A stretch of DNA of 64,000 nt from Cyanobium sp. N.Huapi 1H5 (GCF_024345535.1 NZ_JAGQBH010000007.1:1-64000); one strand, 5' to 3'; positions 15,513-24,865 are shown, counted from the first letter of the stretch. Numbers and translations are program-made. The notes: generated by a model not told the origin, from the sequence alone.

Positions 15513-15744
15513 GCCTCAACCGACGATCGATCCGCTGCTTCTTCTCGGCCACCGTCGAGCAGCGTTCGTCCCCCAGTCCCCGCCCCAGGCCACACAGTTC
15601 AGCCAACCATCCCGCAGCAGGTTTCCTGCAGCAGCGGATGTCCGGTAACAGAATCCCCCCACAGAGCACCCACTGACCGTTCAGCCGCGAGACCCCAGGC
15701 AGGCCCGCTGATCGCCAGTCCACCAACGCAATCCTCACCTCCAT
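15505..15744 (-). CDS. Small cysteine-containing hypothetical protein (79 aa)
   Basis: ATG 15744 opens a 79-codon frame starting MEVRIALVDWRSAGLPGVSR. It continues with GQWVLCGGILLPD, a CC pair, and AGWLAELCGLGRGLGDER. The composition is that of a folded protein (balanced hydrophobic and charged residues, five Cys) and differs from the arginine/proline-rich products of antisense frames here. It fills the gap between two plus-strand genes and overlaps the end of the 63-aa gene by 8 bp. I cannot name a function. Confidence 0.5.
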   Translation of the reverse strand: MEVRIALVDWRSAGLPGVSRLNGQWVLCGGILLPDIRCCRKPAAGWLAELCGLGRGLGDERCSTVAEKKQRIDRRLRLT

Positions 15745-15792
15745 CTTGTCCTGGCCGCGGCTCAGGATGGTTGGGCGCTGCTCGCCACTGCC

Positions 15793-16407
15793 ATGCCCTC
15801 CGGCCCTGAGCCTCCCCAGGGGACGCCGCTGGTGCTGGTCCACGGTCTGTTTGACACGCCCCGGGTCTTCGACCGACTCGATCGCCAACTGGCCGGGAGG
15901 CGCCAGCCCCTGCTGAAGCCGGCCCTGCCGCTCCCCTTGCGTGCCGCCGCGATCGAGACCTCGGCCGAGCGGCTCGCCGCCGCGATCGAGGCGGCCTTCG
16001 GGAGCCAGAAGCCGCTCGACATCCTGGGCTTCTCCATGGGCGGCGTCATCGCCCGCACCTGGATCCAACGGATGGGCGGCCATGCCCGCACCCGCCGTTT
16101 CATCAGCCTCGGCAGCCCCCAGCAGGGGACCCTGGTGGCCCAGCCCTGGCCCCGCAGGCTGCTGGCCGGCATCGCCGACCTCAAGATGGGCAGCCCGTTA
16201 CTGCGGGAACTCAATGCCGACCTCAGCCTGCTGCAGGGGATCGACTGCCGCAGCTACGCCACGGTCTTCGATCTGATGGTGGTGCCGGGCTGGCGGGCGG
16301 TGCTGCCGATCGGGCCGCGGCGGATGCTGCCGGTCTGGACCCACCAGCAGCTGCTGCGCCACCCGGCGGCCCTCGATCCCCTGGTGGCGGATCTGCTGCG
16401 CCCCTGA
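15793..16407 (+). CDS. Lipase-like alpha/beta hydrolase
   Basis: A 204-aa protein with the alpha/beta hydrolase oxyanion strand LVLVHGLFDTPRVF, the nucleophile elbow GFSMGGVIAR (Ser) and a following FISLGSPQQGT. This matches the triacylglycerol lipase / EstA-like group. Asp and His of the triad are plausibly in VFDLMVVPG and WTHQQLL. No signal peptide, so it is probably cytoplasmic or peripherally membrane bound. Substrate unknown. Confidence 0.75.
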   Translation: MPSGPEPPQGTPLVLVHGLFDTPRVFDRLDRQLAGRRQPLLKPALPLPLRAAAIETSAERLAAAIEAAFGSQKPLDILGFSMGGVIARTWIQRMGGHARTRRFISLGSPQQGTLVAQPWPRRLLAGIADLKMGSPLLRELNADLSLLQGIDCRSYATVFDLMVVPGWRAVLPIGPRRMLPVWTHQQLLRHPAALDPLVADLLRP

Positions 16408-16456
16408 GCCGTTTCCGGCCCCAGCATGGGGGTGGACGCCGATCCGCGAGGTCACG

Positions 16457-16999
16457 ATGCCGAACGCCCTGGCCGCAAGGCTCACCGCCTGGGGATTCTC
16501 CTGGGGGGGCCTGCGGGACAACCGCCGCGGCGAATGGTGGCTGATCGCCCAGATGGCCCTGATCGTGGCCCATCTGCTGCCGGCCACCCCCTCCCCCGCT
16601 TCCCTGGGTCTGGTCTGGCCGCTGCTGGCGCGCTTCGGGGGGCTGGCCCTGTTCGCCCTCGGGCTGGTGCTGGCCGGCCAGGGAGCCCTGAACCTGGGCG
16701 CCAGCCTCAGCCCCCTGCCGGAGCCCATGGCCGACGCCCCCCTGGTGACCACCGGGGCCTACGGCCGCTGCCGCCACCCGCTCTACCAGGCCCTCATCCT
16801 CTGCTCCCTGGGTGTGACCGTGGCCCTCGGCAGCCTGTTGCATCTGGGCCTGATGCTGGGGCTGGTCGTCGTGCTCGGCTTCAAGGCTCGCCGGGAGGAG
16901 GCCCGCCTGGTGCTGCTCCATCCGGATTACGGCGCCTACCGCCAGGCGACCGCCGCGATCCTTCCCGGGCTGCCCTGGCTCGACTGGCGTTCCGCCTAG
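16457..16999 (+). CDS. ICMT/PEMT-type membrane methyltransferase family protein
   Basis: A 180-aa protein with about four hydrophobic helices. It contains the family's C-terminal SAM-binding pattern: VTTGAYGRCRHPLYQALIL followed by EEARLVLLHPDYGAYRQ. This is the isoprenylcysteine carboxyl methyltransferase / phospholipid methyltransferase superfamily, which in bacteria methylates small lipophilic substrates or is uncharacterised. It follows the lipase-like gene in the same direction with a 49-bp gap. Substrate unknown. Confidence 0.75.
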   Translation: MPNALAARLTAWGFSWGGLRDNRRGEWWLIAQMALIVAHLLPATPSPASLGLVWPLLARFGGLALFALGLVLAGQGALNLGASLSPLPEPMADAPLVTTGAYGRCRHPLYQALILCSLGVTVALGSLLHLGLMLGLVVVLGFKARREEARLVLLHPDYGAYRQATAAILPGLPWLDWRSA

Positions 17000-17055
17000 C
17001 CGCTGCCGCTGATCGGTGGAGCGGTTAGAACCGACCCCACTGCCCTGTCCGGTCC

Positions 17056-17793
17056 ATGGTCCTGCTTCCGTTCTTCCGGGTTCTGCGGGCCTGCGGCCTG
17101 GCCGCCCTGATGGCTCTGGCGGTGCTCATGGCCGGCCCGGCGCCGGCGTTGGCCGCCTTTGTGCTGCCGCCGCTGCCCTACCCGGTCGATGCCCTGGCCC
17201 CGGCGATCGAGCCCACCACGATGACGATCCACCACGACCGCCATCACGCCGCCTACGTGGCCAACCTCAACGCCCGGATCGCCGACCACCCCGAGCTGGA
17301 GGCGATGGCGCTGGAGGATCTGCAGGGCCGGATGTCGCACTACCCGGCCGCCGTGCGCAACAACGGCGGCGGCCACTACAACCATTCCCTCTTCTGGCAG
17401 GTGATGGCGCCCCCGGGCCAGGGCGGTGCCCCTTCGGCGGAGCTGGGGGCGGCGATCACCGCGGCCTTCGGCTCGCCCGAAGCCCTGCAGCAGCGCTTCG
17501 CCCGGGCGGCGACCGACCGCTTCGGTTCGGGGTGGGCCTGGCTGATCCGGCGACCCGACGGCAGCCTGGCGATCACCAGCACCGCCAACCAGGACAATCC
17601 GCTGATGGATCTGCCCGGCATCGAGCGGGGCGTGCCCCTGCTGGCCCTGGATGTCTGGGAGCACGCCTACTACCTCGACTACCAGAACCGCCGGCCGGAC
17701 TACATCGCCGCCTGGTGGTCGCTGGTGAACTGGAACGAGGTGAACCGGCGCTTCGCCGCTGGCGGCGCGGCGACAACCGCGCGCGAATCCTGA
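17056..17793 (+). CDS. sodA: Exported or membrane-anchored manganese superoxide dismutase
   Basis: A 245-aa protein with an N-terminal hydrophobic segment (ALMALAVLMAGPAPALAAF) that is a signal or anchor. Metal ligands appear in order: TIHHDRHHAAYV, GGHYNHSLFW and LDVWEHAYY. The TANQDNPLM segment places the Gln typical of Mn enzymes, so it is the SodA (Mn) rather than SodB (Fe) type. It converts superoxide to peroxide and oxygen, probably at the thylakoid lumen or periplasm. An 11-bp perfect inverted repeat surrounds the stop codon. Confidence 0.9.
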   Translation: MVLLPFFRVLRACGLAALMALAVLMAGPAPALAAFVLPPLPYPVDALAPAIEPTTMTIHHDRHHAAYVANLNARIADHPELEAMALEDLQGRMSHYPAAVRNNGGGHYNHSLFWQVMAPPGQGGAPSAELGAAITAAFGSPEALQQRFARAATDRFGSGWAWLIRRPDGSLAITSTANQDNPLMDLPGIERGVPLLALDVWEHAYYLDYQNRRPDYIAAWWSLVNWNEVNRRFAAGGAATTARES

Positions 17794-17808
17794 CAGCCGC
17801 GGTTGTCG
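17771..17808 (+). terminator. Strong hairpin over the sodA stop codon
   Basis: CGACAACCGCG (17771-17781) pairs perfectly with CGCGGTTGTCG (17798-17808), with a 16-nt loop containing the TGA stop. No T-run follows, so it is either a Rho-assisted or protective 3' hairpin rather than a classic terminator. A further hairpin CGACCG/CGGTCG lies just downstream (around 17822-17843), before the cupin gene. Confidence 0.45.
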
Positions 17809-17863
17809 GTAGCTGATACGACGACCGCCCGGGAAAACGGTCGCGAAAGTTAACGATATTGCC

Positions 17864-18319
17864 GTGACCGCCATGGTCCTGTCCAAGACCGGCCTGTCCA
17901 GAACCGCCCTGTCCCGAACCGTCGAGCTCGTCCCCGTCCAGCGCACGCTCCACGGAGATGCCCTCTTCTCCGCGCCCCGCGCCAGCGACGAGACCCTCAT
18001 CGCCGAGATCGCCCGGGGCGACGCCTTCGAACTCTTCTGCCACCGCTTTCAGACCGATCAGCTGCTGGTGCTGCGGGGGGCGATCGATCTGGTGGTGCTC
18101 CAGAACCGCCAGCTGCGCCGCATCCCCCTGCGGGAGGACGAGGCCACCTGGGTCTGCATTCCCCCCGGGGTGCCCCACGGCGCCATCAACCGGGGCCGCA
18201 TCCCGGCCCTGCTGGTCAATGCCGTGCTCCGCCACGGACCGAGTGACCCCAGGGATTACGAGCCCCATCCGGTGCCGCCCAGGTTCCGCAGCCAGTGGCG
18301 CCGGCTGGCGGTCGCCTGA
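17864..18319 (+). CDS. Small cupin-domain protein
   Basis: A 151-aa protein that starts at GTG 17864, or possibly ATG 17873. The core is a single cupin barrel: FELFCHRFQTDQLLVLRGAI for the first motif area and WVCIPPGVPHGAINRG for the second. The usual metal-binding histidines are only partly present (PPGVPHG keeps one). Cupins of this size are often isomerase-like or sugar-binding. Function unknown. The short upstream region has TTAACGATATTG (17850-17861), a plausible promoter element. Confidence 0.65.
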   Translation: MTAMVLSKTGLSRTALSRTVELVPVQRTLHGDALFSAPRASDETLIAEIARGDAFELFCHRFQTDQLLVLRGAIDLVVLQNRQLRRIPLREDEATWVCIPPGVPHGAINRGRIPALLVNAVLRHGPSDPRDYEPHPVPPRFRSQWRRLAVA

Positions 18320-18341
18320 CCGCCGGCGCCGGCCGGCCCCT

Positions 18342-18557
18342 TCAGTTGTATTCCCCGGGGATGTCCTGCTTGGTCACCGTGACCCGGCCGACCTTCTTGC
18401 CTGACAGGCGCAGCAGCTCATCGCCGGAGAAGTCGAAGCCCCTGCCGGCGGCGATCTGGGCGACGTCATCGGCGGTGGCGGCGGCCAGCACCTCGGCCCG
18501 CAGGTCCTGGTCGTCCTGCAGGCGGGCCAGGAAGGAGCGGGCCTGATCGAGGCTCAT
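18342..18557 (-). CDS. Nif11-domain small protein (possible RiPP precursor-like)
   Basis: The 71-aa product shows the Nif11 leader-type helix pattern: MSLDQARSFLARLQDDQDLR, then ATADDVAQIAAGRGFDFSGDEL. Nif11 domains form leader peptides of many cyanobacterial ribosomal peptides but also occur in small proteins of unknown role. The tail LSGKKVGRVTVTKQDIPGEYN (shown in part as GKKVGRVTVTKQDIPGEYN) has no double-Gly cleavage site and no Cys, Ser or Thr cluster, so it is probably not a typical lanthipeptide precursor. It lies 43 bp after the P-type ATPase on the same strand. Confidence 0.7.
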   Translation of the reverse strand: MSLDQARSFLARLQDDQDLRAEVLAAATADDVAQIAAGRGFDFSGDELLRLSGKKVGRVTVTKQDIPGEYN

Positions 18558-18600
18558 GGGCCGGCGGGGGTGGCGGGGCCGTCCAGCATGGCGCAGGCCG

Positions 18601-21387
18601 TCAGCGGCTCCACCACTTCTCCAGCTCCAGGTAGGTGACGAACACCAGGCTGACGCCCCCGCAGGCCGCCAGCTCGCTGGCCGTCAGCGGGGTGACGCCG
18701 AAGAAACGGGCCAGCGGCGCCACGTAGAGGAGCATCAGCTGCAGGGCGGCGCTGGCCAGCACCGCCCCCAGCAGCCAGGGGTTTGCCGCCGGCGCGGTGC
18801 GCCACAGGGCCCGATCGCTGCCGGCGGAGAGGGCATGGCCCAGCTGGGCCAGACAGAGGGTGGTGAAGGCCATCGTCTGCCAGGGCCGTCCCAGCCGGGC
18901 GGCCACCACCATCAGCGCCACCACCAGGGCACCGAAGACCAGCCCGATGCGCAGGATGGCGCCGCCCAGACCCCGGGCGAAGATCGATTCACCGGGCTCG
19001 ATCGGCGGCTGGCGCATCAGATCCTCGGCGGGTGGGCCCAGGGCGAGGGCCAGCGCCGGCAGTCCGTCGGTCACCAGGTTGATCCAGAGGATCTGCAGGG
19101 GGGTGAGGGCCAGCCCCAGCAGCGGGGCGGAGCTGATGGTGATCAGTTCGCCCAGGTTGCAGCCGAGGATGAAGCGCACGAAGCGGCGGATGTTGGCGTA
19201 CACCTGCCGGCCCTCCTCCACGGCATTGACGATCGAGGCGAAGTTGTCGTCGAGCAGCACCACGTCGGCCGCCTCCCGGCTCACGTCCGAGCCGCTGATG
19301 CCCATGGCCACACCGACGTGGGCCTGGCGCAGGGCCGGGGCATCGTTGACCCCGTCCCCGGTCATGGCCACCACCGCGCCCGTCGCCTGGAGCGCCCGCA
19401 CGATGCGGAGCTTCTGCTCCGGCACCACCCGGGCGAAGAGGCTGGTCCGTCGCACCAGCGCTTCCAGCGCCGCCGCGTCGAGGCCCTCCAGCTCCGGCCC
19501 CTGAACGATCGGGCTTCCCGGTTCCGCCAGGCCGATGGCCTCGCTGATCGAGCGCGCCGTCAGCGGATGGTCGCCGGTGACCATCACCGGTCGGATGCCT
19601 GCCCCACGGCAGCGGGCCACGGCAGCGGGCACCTCCGGCCGAGGCGGATCGCGCTGGGCCATCAGGCCGAGCAGCACCAGGCCCTCCAGCCCGGCCTCCG
19701 GGCCCAGAGATCGGGGGCCGGAGGCGAAGGCCAGCAGCCGCAGTCCCGAGGCCGCCAGTCCGCGGGCCTGGGCCAGCCACCAGTCCCGCTGGGCCTGATC
19801 GAGGGGCCGCATCCCCGCGCCGTCCAGCCAGCGGTCGCAGCGGTGCAGGATCGCCTCGGGAGCTCCCTTGGCGAGCAGGACCAGCGAGTCCTCGCCAGGG
19901 CTCCGGTCCAGGGGTGGGAGGCCCGCCGATGGGTGTCTCAGGGGCGCCGTCAGGCGCCCGTCGGCGTCCCTCAGCCACACCGCCATCATCCGCTGCTCCG
20001 AGCAGAAGGGAATCTCGGCGTGCCGGCCGTGCTGGGCCCGCAGGCTGGCGGCCTCCAGGCCCGCCCGGGCGGCGATCTCCAGCAATGCCACTTCGGTGGG
20101 ATCGCCCATTCCCCCCCGTTGCCGGGGCTCGGCGTCGTTGCAGAGCACGCCGGCCTGCAGCAGCAGGTCGAGGCTGCCGGGGCTGATCCCGGCCACGGCC
20201 TCTGGCGGCGGTGCCAGCTCGACGGCCCGCCAGCCATGGTGGCCAGCGCCGGCGGCCTCCAGCTGGCCCTCGCCCTCGCCCTCGCCCTCGTAGTCGTCCC
20301 CCTCACCGGGGTGCAGGGCCAGGGTGCCGCAGCGAAGCTCGGTCACCACCTGCCGGTTCTGGGTGAGGGTGCCGGTCTTGTCGGTGCAGATGACGGTGAT
20401 GGCGCCCAGCGCCTCCACTGCCGGCAGGTGGCGGATCAGGGCGGCGCGACGCACCATCCGCTGGGTGCCGATGGCCAGGCTCACCGTGATCACCGCCGGC
20501 AGCCCTTCCGGCACGATCGCGACGGCGGTGGAGAGGGCCAGCTCCAGCAGCGCCAGGGGCGAGCCGCCGAGCAGCCAGCCCCCCAGCACCACCGCCGCCA
20601 CGAGCCCCAGGGCCCAGGTCACCAGCCGGCGGGACAGGTCCGCCAGCCGCTGCTGCAGGGGCGTCGGCTCCGGGCGGGCGGCGTGGATCAGCGTGGCGAT
20701 GCCTCCCAGCACGGTGGCCATGCCCGTGGCGGTCACCACCGCCAGCCCCCGGCCCCGCCCCACGGCGCTGCCGAGGAAGAGGCAGTTGCGGCGTTCCACC
20801 AGCGGCGTGTCCGCTGCCAGTGGCGGTTCGGGGCGCTTGCTGACCAGGTCGGCCTCGCCCGTGAGGGCCGACTCCTGCGCCCCCAGGTCGCTGGCCTCGA
20901 GCAGCCGGGCGTCTGCGGGCACCCGATCACCGCTCTCGAGGCGGATCAGGTCCCCCGGCACCAGCTGGTCAGCGGGGAGGCGCTGCCAGCGGCCGTCGCG
21001 ACGGACGCGGGCCAGGGGCTGGGCGAGGTCGAGGAGGCTGCGCAGGGCCAGCAACGCCCGGCTCTCCTGCAGGTAGCCGAGCAGGGCGGTGAGGCCCACG
21101 ATCAGCAGGATGGCGATGGCATCTTTGGGGATGGCGTGATCCACCACAGCCAGAGCGGCCGACACCGCCGCCACCCCCAGCAGCAGGAGCAGCATCACGT
21201 TGCTGAACTGGTCCAGCAGGATCCGCCAGCGGCCCGGTCCCGGCGGCAGATGGAGCCGGTTGGGGCCCGTGGTGGCCAGGCGTTCGGCCGCGGCGGCCCC
21301 GCCCAGACCCTCCCTCTCGACCCCGAGCCGGCGCAGGCATTCCGGCCCGGACAGGGCCTGCCAGTCCGTGGCCTCGGGAGGGATCAT
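18601..21387 (-). CDS. P2A-type (calcium-transporting type) cation P-ATPase
   Basis: A 928-aa protein with an N-terminal cation-ATPase domain, TM pairs, actuator motif [10 protein letters not shown] (TGEA instead of the usual TGES), the PEGLP ion-binding helix and phosphorylation site [11 protein letters not shown]. The hinge is [20 protein letters not shown], and six C-terminal helices follow. Overall closest to PacL/SERCA-type calcium pumps of cyanobacteria. A (CCCTCG)4 microsatellite at 20267-20290 encodes an EGEGEGEG stretch in the nucleotide-binding domain. Ion specificity is inferred. It sits in a minus-strand run after the nuclease gene. Confidence 0.88.
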   Translation of the reverse strand: MIPPEATDWQALSGPECLRRLGVEREGLGGAAAAERLATTGPNRLHLPPGPGRWRILLDQFSNVMLLLLLGVAAVSAALAVVDHAIPKDAIAILLIVGLTALLGYLQESRALLALRSLLDLAQPLARVRRDGRWQRLPADQLVPGDLIRLESGDRVPADARLLEASDLGAQESALTGEADLVSKRPEPPLAADTPLVERRNCLFLGSAVGRGRGLAVVTATGMATVLGGIATLIHAARPEPTPLQQRLADLSRRLVTWALGLVAAVVLGGWLLGGSPLALLELALSTAVAIVPEGLPAVITVSLAIGTQRMVRRAALIRHLPAVEALGAITVICTDKTGTLTQNRQVVTELRCGTLALHPGEGDDYEGEGEGEGQLEAAGAGHHGWRAVELAPPPEAVAGISPGSLDLLLQAGVLCNDAEPRQRGGMGDPTEVALLEIAARAGLEAASLRAQHGRHAEIPFCSEQRMMAVWLRDADGRLTAPLRHPSAGLPPLDRSPGEDSLVLLAKGAPEAILHRCDRWLDGAGMRPLDQAQRDWWLAQARGLAASGLRLLAFASGPRSLGPEAGLEGLVLLGLMAQRDPPRPEVPAAVARCRGAGIRPVMVTGDHPLTARSISEAIGLAEPGSPIVQGPELEGLDAAALEALVRRTSLFARVVPEQKLRIVRALQATGAVVAMTGDGVNDAPALRQAHVGVAMGISGSDVSREAADVVLLDDNFASIVNAVEEGRQVYANIRRFVRFILGCNLGELITISSAPLLGLALTPLQILWINLVTDGLPALALALGPPAEDLMRQPPIEPGESIFARGLGGAILRIGLVFGALVVALMVVAARLGRPWQTMAFTTLCLAQLGHALSAGSDRALWRTAPAANPWLLGAVLASAALQLMLLYVAPLARFFGVTPLTASELAACGGVSLVFVTYLELEKWWSR

Positions 21388-21414
21388 GGCCAGCCGCCCG
21401 GTGGCCCCTGAACC

Positions 21415-22062
21415 CTAGGGGCGCAGGCTTTCGCAGGCCTCACCGTCGCCATCGGAGTCCAGATAGCTGTGGCCCTGGCGCAGCAGCTCCTGGGCCCTGG
21501 CATGGGAGCCGATCTGGCTGCAGAAGTGGCGGCGGCCGTCGGGGGTGGTGCCATCGGGAATCCGGGCGGTGCTTCGGCCGCGCCGGAAGTCCCAGGGCCG
21601 GGTGATCCCACCCGGCACCCGCCAGACACCCAGGCCCCGGCGCCGGGCCCGTTCCTCGGCCGCCAGGTAGGCCGGCCCGTCGCAGCCGGCCAGATAGCGC
21701 CGGTAGGCGAAGGCCAGGCCGTCCTCCACCAGGGCCAGGTTGATGTTGGTGTCACGGATCACCTCGGCCACCGTGCGCCCGAAGCGGTCGGTGCTGTGGG
21801 GTTGGATCGTCACCGGCCGGCCCACGGCCAGGCGCATCAGGAGGGCCTGGCGTGCCTGCTGGCCCCAGGGGCTCTGGGCCGTCTCGGGGGCATCGATGCA
21901 GGCCAGGCGGACCGTGATCCGCTGCTGGTCGCGGCGCACCCGCAGGGTGTCGCCATCGCCGACTGAAAGCACGGTGGCCCGGAAGGCCGGCGCCGCTGCC
22001 GCGGGCCCGGTCTGCAGCAGGGCCAGCAGGATCAGCAGCGACGGCAACCATTGGCCGGGCAT
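21415..22062 (-). CDS. Exported thermonuclease-like protein with Excalibur domain
   Basis: A 215-aa protein: signal peptide (LLILLALLQTGPAAA), staphylococcal-nuclease fold (VLSVGDGDTLRVRRD, RLACIDAPETAQSPWG, DRFGRTVAEV with catalytic-type Arg/Asp/Glu residues) and a C-terminal Excalibur calcium-binding motif (YLDSDGDGEACESL). It probably degrades extracellular or periplasmic DNA or RNA in a calcium-dependent way. Gaps of 27 bp on both sides place it in a run with nadV and the ATPase gene; its own calcium dependence and the calcium-type ATPase beside it are an interesting pairing. Confidence 0.85.
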   Translation of the reverse strand: MPGQWLPSLLILLALLQTGPAAAAPAFRATVLSVGDGDTLRVRRDQQRITVRLACIDAPETAQSPWGQQARQALLMRLAVGRPVTIQPHSTDRFGRTVAEVIRDTNINLALVEDGLAFAYRRYLAGCDGPAYLAAEERARRRGLGVWRVPGGITRPWDFRRGRSTARIPDGTTPDGRRHFCSQIGSHARAQELLRQGHSYLDSDGDGEACESLRP

Positions 22063-22089
22063 GGCGCCGGGGCTGGAGGGAGGGGGCCC

Positions 22090-23469
22090 TCAGCCTTGCA
22101 TCGCCCGGGAGCGCACCTCCTCGAGGCTGCAGCGGCGTCGCAGTGCCCCGTTCTCGAACACGGTCTGGAGGCAGCTGGCCGGATGGGGCTCCGGTCGCTC
22201 CAGCACCACCGTCCGATAGCCCCGTTCGTCGTGGATCAGGTCGAGCACCCCGGCCTTGCTGGTCTTGGCGGGATCGGTGACCGGGCACTTGTGCACCGGC
22301 CGGATCCGGCCGGCCCGCTCCACCCACGACACCTTGTAGGCGAAGCGCTGGCTGTCCCGGTTCACCTGCTGCAGCAGGCCGCCCCCCATGCCGAAGGCCA
22401 CGTTTTCGATGCTGAAGCCCGCCGCCAGGATCGCCTCGATCACCAGCGGCAGGCTGGTGGCGGTGATGCCGTCCCCCTGGATCACCCGCACGTGCTCCAG
22501 CACCCGGTAGCCCTTGCCGTTGAGCCGGCTGCCGAAACGGGCCTCCAGGCGCCGCAGCAGCTCGGGCACGATCGCCACCGGATCACCCGAATCGGGCCGG
22601 ATCACCACGGTGGCGCCCGAGGCGATCACCTGCTCCCGCAGCTGCTCGCCCCAGAGGTGGTCGACGGCGTTCCAGAGGTCGTAGGCGTCGGAGACCACCG
22701 CCAGCACGGCACCGGGCCTGGCGAAGCGGTCGAGCATGGTCCGGTAGGCCTCCAGCTCGTGCTCCTGCCCCCAGGCCAGGATCGTGGAGTGCTCGGCGGC
22801 GGGAATCGAAAAGCCGGCCATCGGGCCGTCGTAGTGGCGCCGGCCCGCCACCAGGGCGGCGACGGTGTCGGTGCCGCGGAAGGCCACCAGGTGGGCCAGG
22901 CCGCCGATGGCGGCGCTGGCGTGGCTCGAGACGCCGCGGGAGCCGAAGTCGTGCAGGCGGAAGGGGAGTTCGGCGACCGGGTCGTCGGCGGAGCGCTCCA
23001 GGGCCTCCCGCAGGAGCTCCCGGAAGTGCCAGCTGCGGGTGGCCACGGTGGTGGGATACCAGAGGCGCAGCAGCAGGGTCTCCACCCAGGTGACCAGCCA
23101 GGCCAGGGCCGGATCGGTGGATTCCACCGTCATCAGCACGTTGCCGGTGGGTACCCGGCTGCCCTCGGGGACGGCCCGGATGCGCAGGGGCAGCCGGCCG
23201 CCGTGGACGCTGAGCAGACGCTGCCAGCCCTGGTGGTTGAAGGGCAGGCCGTGGGTGCTCCAGAGGTCGGCGGCCTCCTCCACATCACCCCGGGTGACGG
23301 GCCTCTCCAGGGTGTCCTGCAGCAGCATCTGCAGTCCGAAGAACAGGGTGTCGGGGTTCTCGCCGCCGCGGCTTTCCAGGTAGGCCCCCATGGCGGTGAG
23401 ATCGGGGGGGTACTGGAGCCAGTGGCTGCCCTTGTAGCTGTCGGTGTCGAGCAGAAGATTGAAGTCCAT
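22090..23469 (-). CDS. nadV: Nicotinamide phosphoribosyltransferase NadV
   Basis: A 459-aa NAMPT/NadV-type enzyme. Typical blocks are LLDTDSYKGSHWLQYP at the start, FHDFGSRGVSS-like LHDFGSRGVSSHASAAIGG, the IRPDSGDPV phosphate/ribose-binding loop and FGMGGGLLQQVNRD. It makes nicotinamide mononucleotide from nicotinamide and PRPP. The neighbouring NadM-Nudix enzyme converts NMN to NAD, reproducing the Synechocystis slr0788-slr0787 pairing and giving a non-deamidating NAD salvage route. Cytoplasmic. Confidence 0.93.
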   Translation of the reverse strand: MDFNLLLDTDSYKGSHWLQYPPDLTAMGAYLESRGGENPDTLFFGLQMLLQDTLERPVTRGDVEEAADLWSTHGLPFNHQGWQRLLSVHGGRLPLRIRAVPEGSRVPTGNVLMTVESTDPALAWLVTWVETLLLRLWYPTTVATRSWHFRELLREALERSADDPVAELPFRLHDFGSRGVSSHASAAIGGLAHLVAFRGTDTVAALVAGRRHYDGPMAGFSIPAAEHSTILAWGQEHELEAYRTMLDRFARPGAVLAVVSDAYDLWNAVDHLWGEQLREQVIASGATVVIRPDSGDPVAIVPELLRRLEARFGSRLNGKGYRVLEHVRVIQGDGITATSLPLVIEAILAAGFSIENVAFGMGGGLLQQVNRDSQRFAYKVSWVERAGRIRPVHKCPVTDPAKTSKAGVLDLIHDERGYRTVVLERPEPHPASCLQTVFENGALRRRCSLEEVRSRAMQG

Positions 23470-23564
23470 GGTGTGCGCTCCGCACGGTGTGGATGGGTGG
23501 CCCCGGCCCGGTCTCCCCGGGCCGCAGGCGTTGATGGGTCCGCCGTCCGGGACGGCGGCGGCGC

Positions 23565-24581
23565 TCAGAGTCGGGAGATGAAGTGCTGGATGATCTGGAC
23601 GTGGTCCTCGAAGAAGCTGTCTTCGTGGGCGTAGATGTCGGCCAGGGGCATCCAGAAGGCCTTCTCGGCGTCATCGCCCCCGCGGACGGAGGGCAGGGCC
23701 CCGCCCTTGAGCTGGATCAGGAAGGCGTGGGTGATCACCCGGCCGCGCTGGGAGCGTCCCGGCGCATCGAAGACGTGGCGATCGGCGATCGATCCCTCCA
23801 GCACGGGCCGGGGCACCTTCAGTCCCGTTTCCTCCCGCAGCTCCCGCAGCATTCCCTCCACCACCTGCTCCTGCTGGTTGAGGTAGCCCCCCGGCAAGGC
23901 GATCAGCCCCTGGCCAGGCCGCACCCGGCGGCGCACCACCAGCACATGGCCCGACTGGACCACCACCGCGTCGGTGGTGACGAAGGTGGGCGGGTAGGGC
24001 GCCACCGACCAGAGCTGGCGGTAGCCGGCGATGTAGTCGGCCTCCTGGCGCAGCCATCGGTATCGGCCCGTGGCCCGGTAGTCCGTCAGGAAGGCCCGCA
24101 CCGCCTCCGGGACATGGGCGGCCCACTCGGTGGCCTCGGCGTCGGAGAAGTAGGCCTGGCGAATGGCCGTGGAGTGGACCTCACTCTTCAGGGGCACATC
24201 CTGGAAGTCCCACTGGGGAAACAGATCGAGGTAGTAACTGCTGCGATCCTTCCGGTGGCCGATGAGCAGCACCCGTTCGTCCTCGGCCGTGAGGGTGAGC
24301 ACTTTCTGCTGCACCTCCGCCAGCCAGAGATTGTCGGAGTAGAGATGGTCGCGGATCGGCACCACCTCCAGCCGCCGCTGCCACGCGGCCGGCAGGGCGG
24401 CCCGGATCATGGCCTCCCGTTCCTCGCTGCTCCAGGGGTTGCGGGTGTCGGGGGCGCAGCGGTGGCTGCCAAGGAGCAGGATCAGTCGATCGGCCCTTTC
24501 CAGGGCCGCTTCGACCAACCCGAAATGCCCTTCATGGAAGGGCTGGAACCGTCCAATGAGGACGGCAACGTCGTGATGCAT
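23565..24581 (-). CDS. nadM: Bifunctional NMN adenylyltransferase / Nudix hydrolase
   Basis: Starting at ATG 24581 (MHHDVAVLIGRFQPFHEGH) it is 338 aa; the start puts the nucleotidyltransferase motif GRFQPFHEGH at the N-terminus, so the open extension to 24632 is dropped. The N-terminal domain (about 1-180) has the NMNAT fold. The C-terminal domain carries the Nudix box, seen as GGYLNQQEQVVEGML followed by RELREETGL. The enzyme makes NAD from NMN and ATP and probably hydrolyses ADP-ribose, like Slr0787. It lies 95 bp upstream of nadV on the same strand. Confidence 0.93.
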   Translation of the reverse strand: MHHDVAVLIGRFQPFHEGHFGLVEAALERADRLILLLGSHRCAPDTRNPWSSEEREAMIRAALPAAWQRRLEVVPIRDHLYSDNLWLAEVQQKVLTLTAEDERVLLIGHRKDRSSYYLDLFPQWDFQDVPLKSEVHSTAIRQAYFSDAEATEWAAHVPEAVRAFLTDYRATGRYRWLRQEADYIAGYRQLWSVAPYPPTFVTTDAVVVQSGHVLVVRRRVRPGQGLIALPGGYLNQQEQVVEGMLRELREETGLKVPRPVLEGSIADRHVFDAPGRSQRGRVITHAFLIQLKGGALPSVRGGDDAEKAFWMPLADIYAHEDSFFEDHVQIIQHFISRL

Positions 24582-24865
24582 GGTGAACCTCAGAATCCCT
24601 GAGATGAAGCCCGCCTCAGCGGCAGACCCCATTGATTTAGCACGTCCACGGAGAACCTCAACATCCGCCGGTGGTGGCGCACGGCAGCGGGGTGAAGCAG
24701 CGGTGCACTGCCGCCGTGCATGTGCTGCATCCCCCTCAGGAGACGGTGGCTAGCAATGGAGAAGCAGGGGCTGGGGGCGGCCGGCGGGGCCTTTCGCGCG
24801 GCGGAGGCCACGGGTCCGTTGCGGCTCGGTGCCCTCGCCCCATCCGTTCCGCCGCCCCTGCCGCC

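Noticed and set aside
24671-24865. N-terminal extension of the phosphoribosyltransferase to 24671
   Set aside because: The extra 65 residues are Gly/Arg/His-rich with no pattern, and ATG 24866 gives a normal family start.
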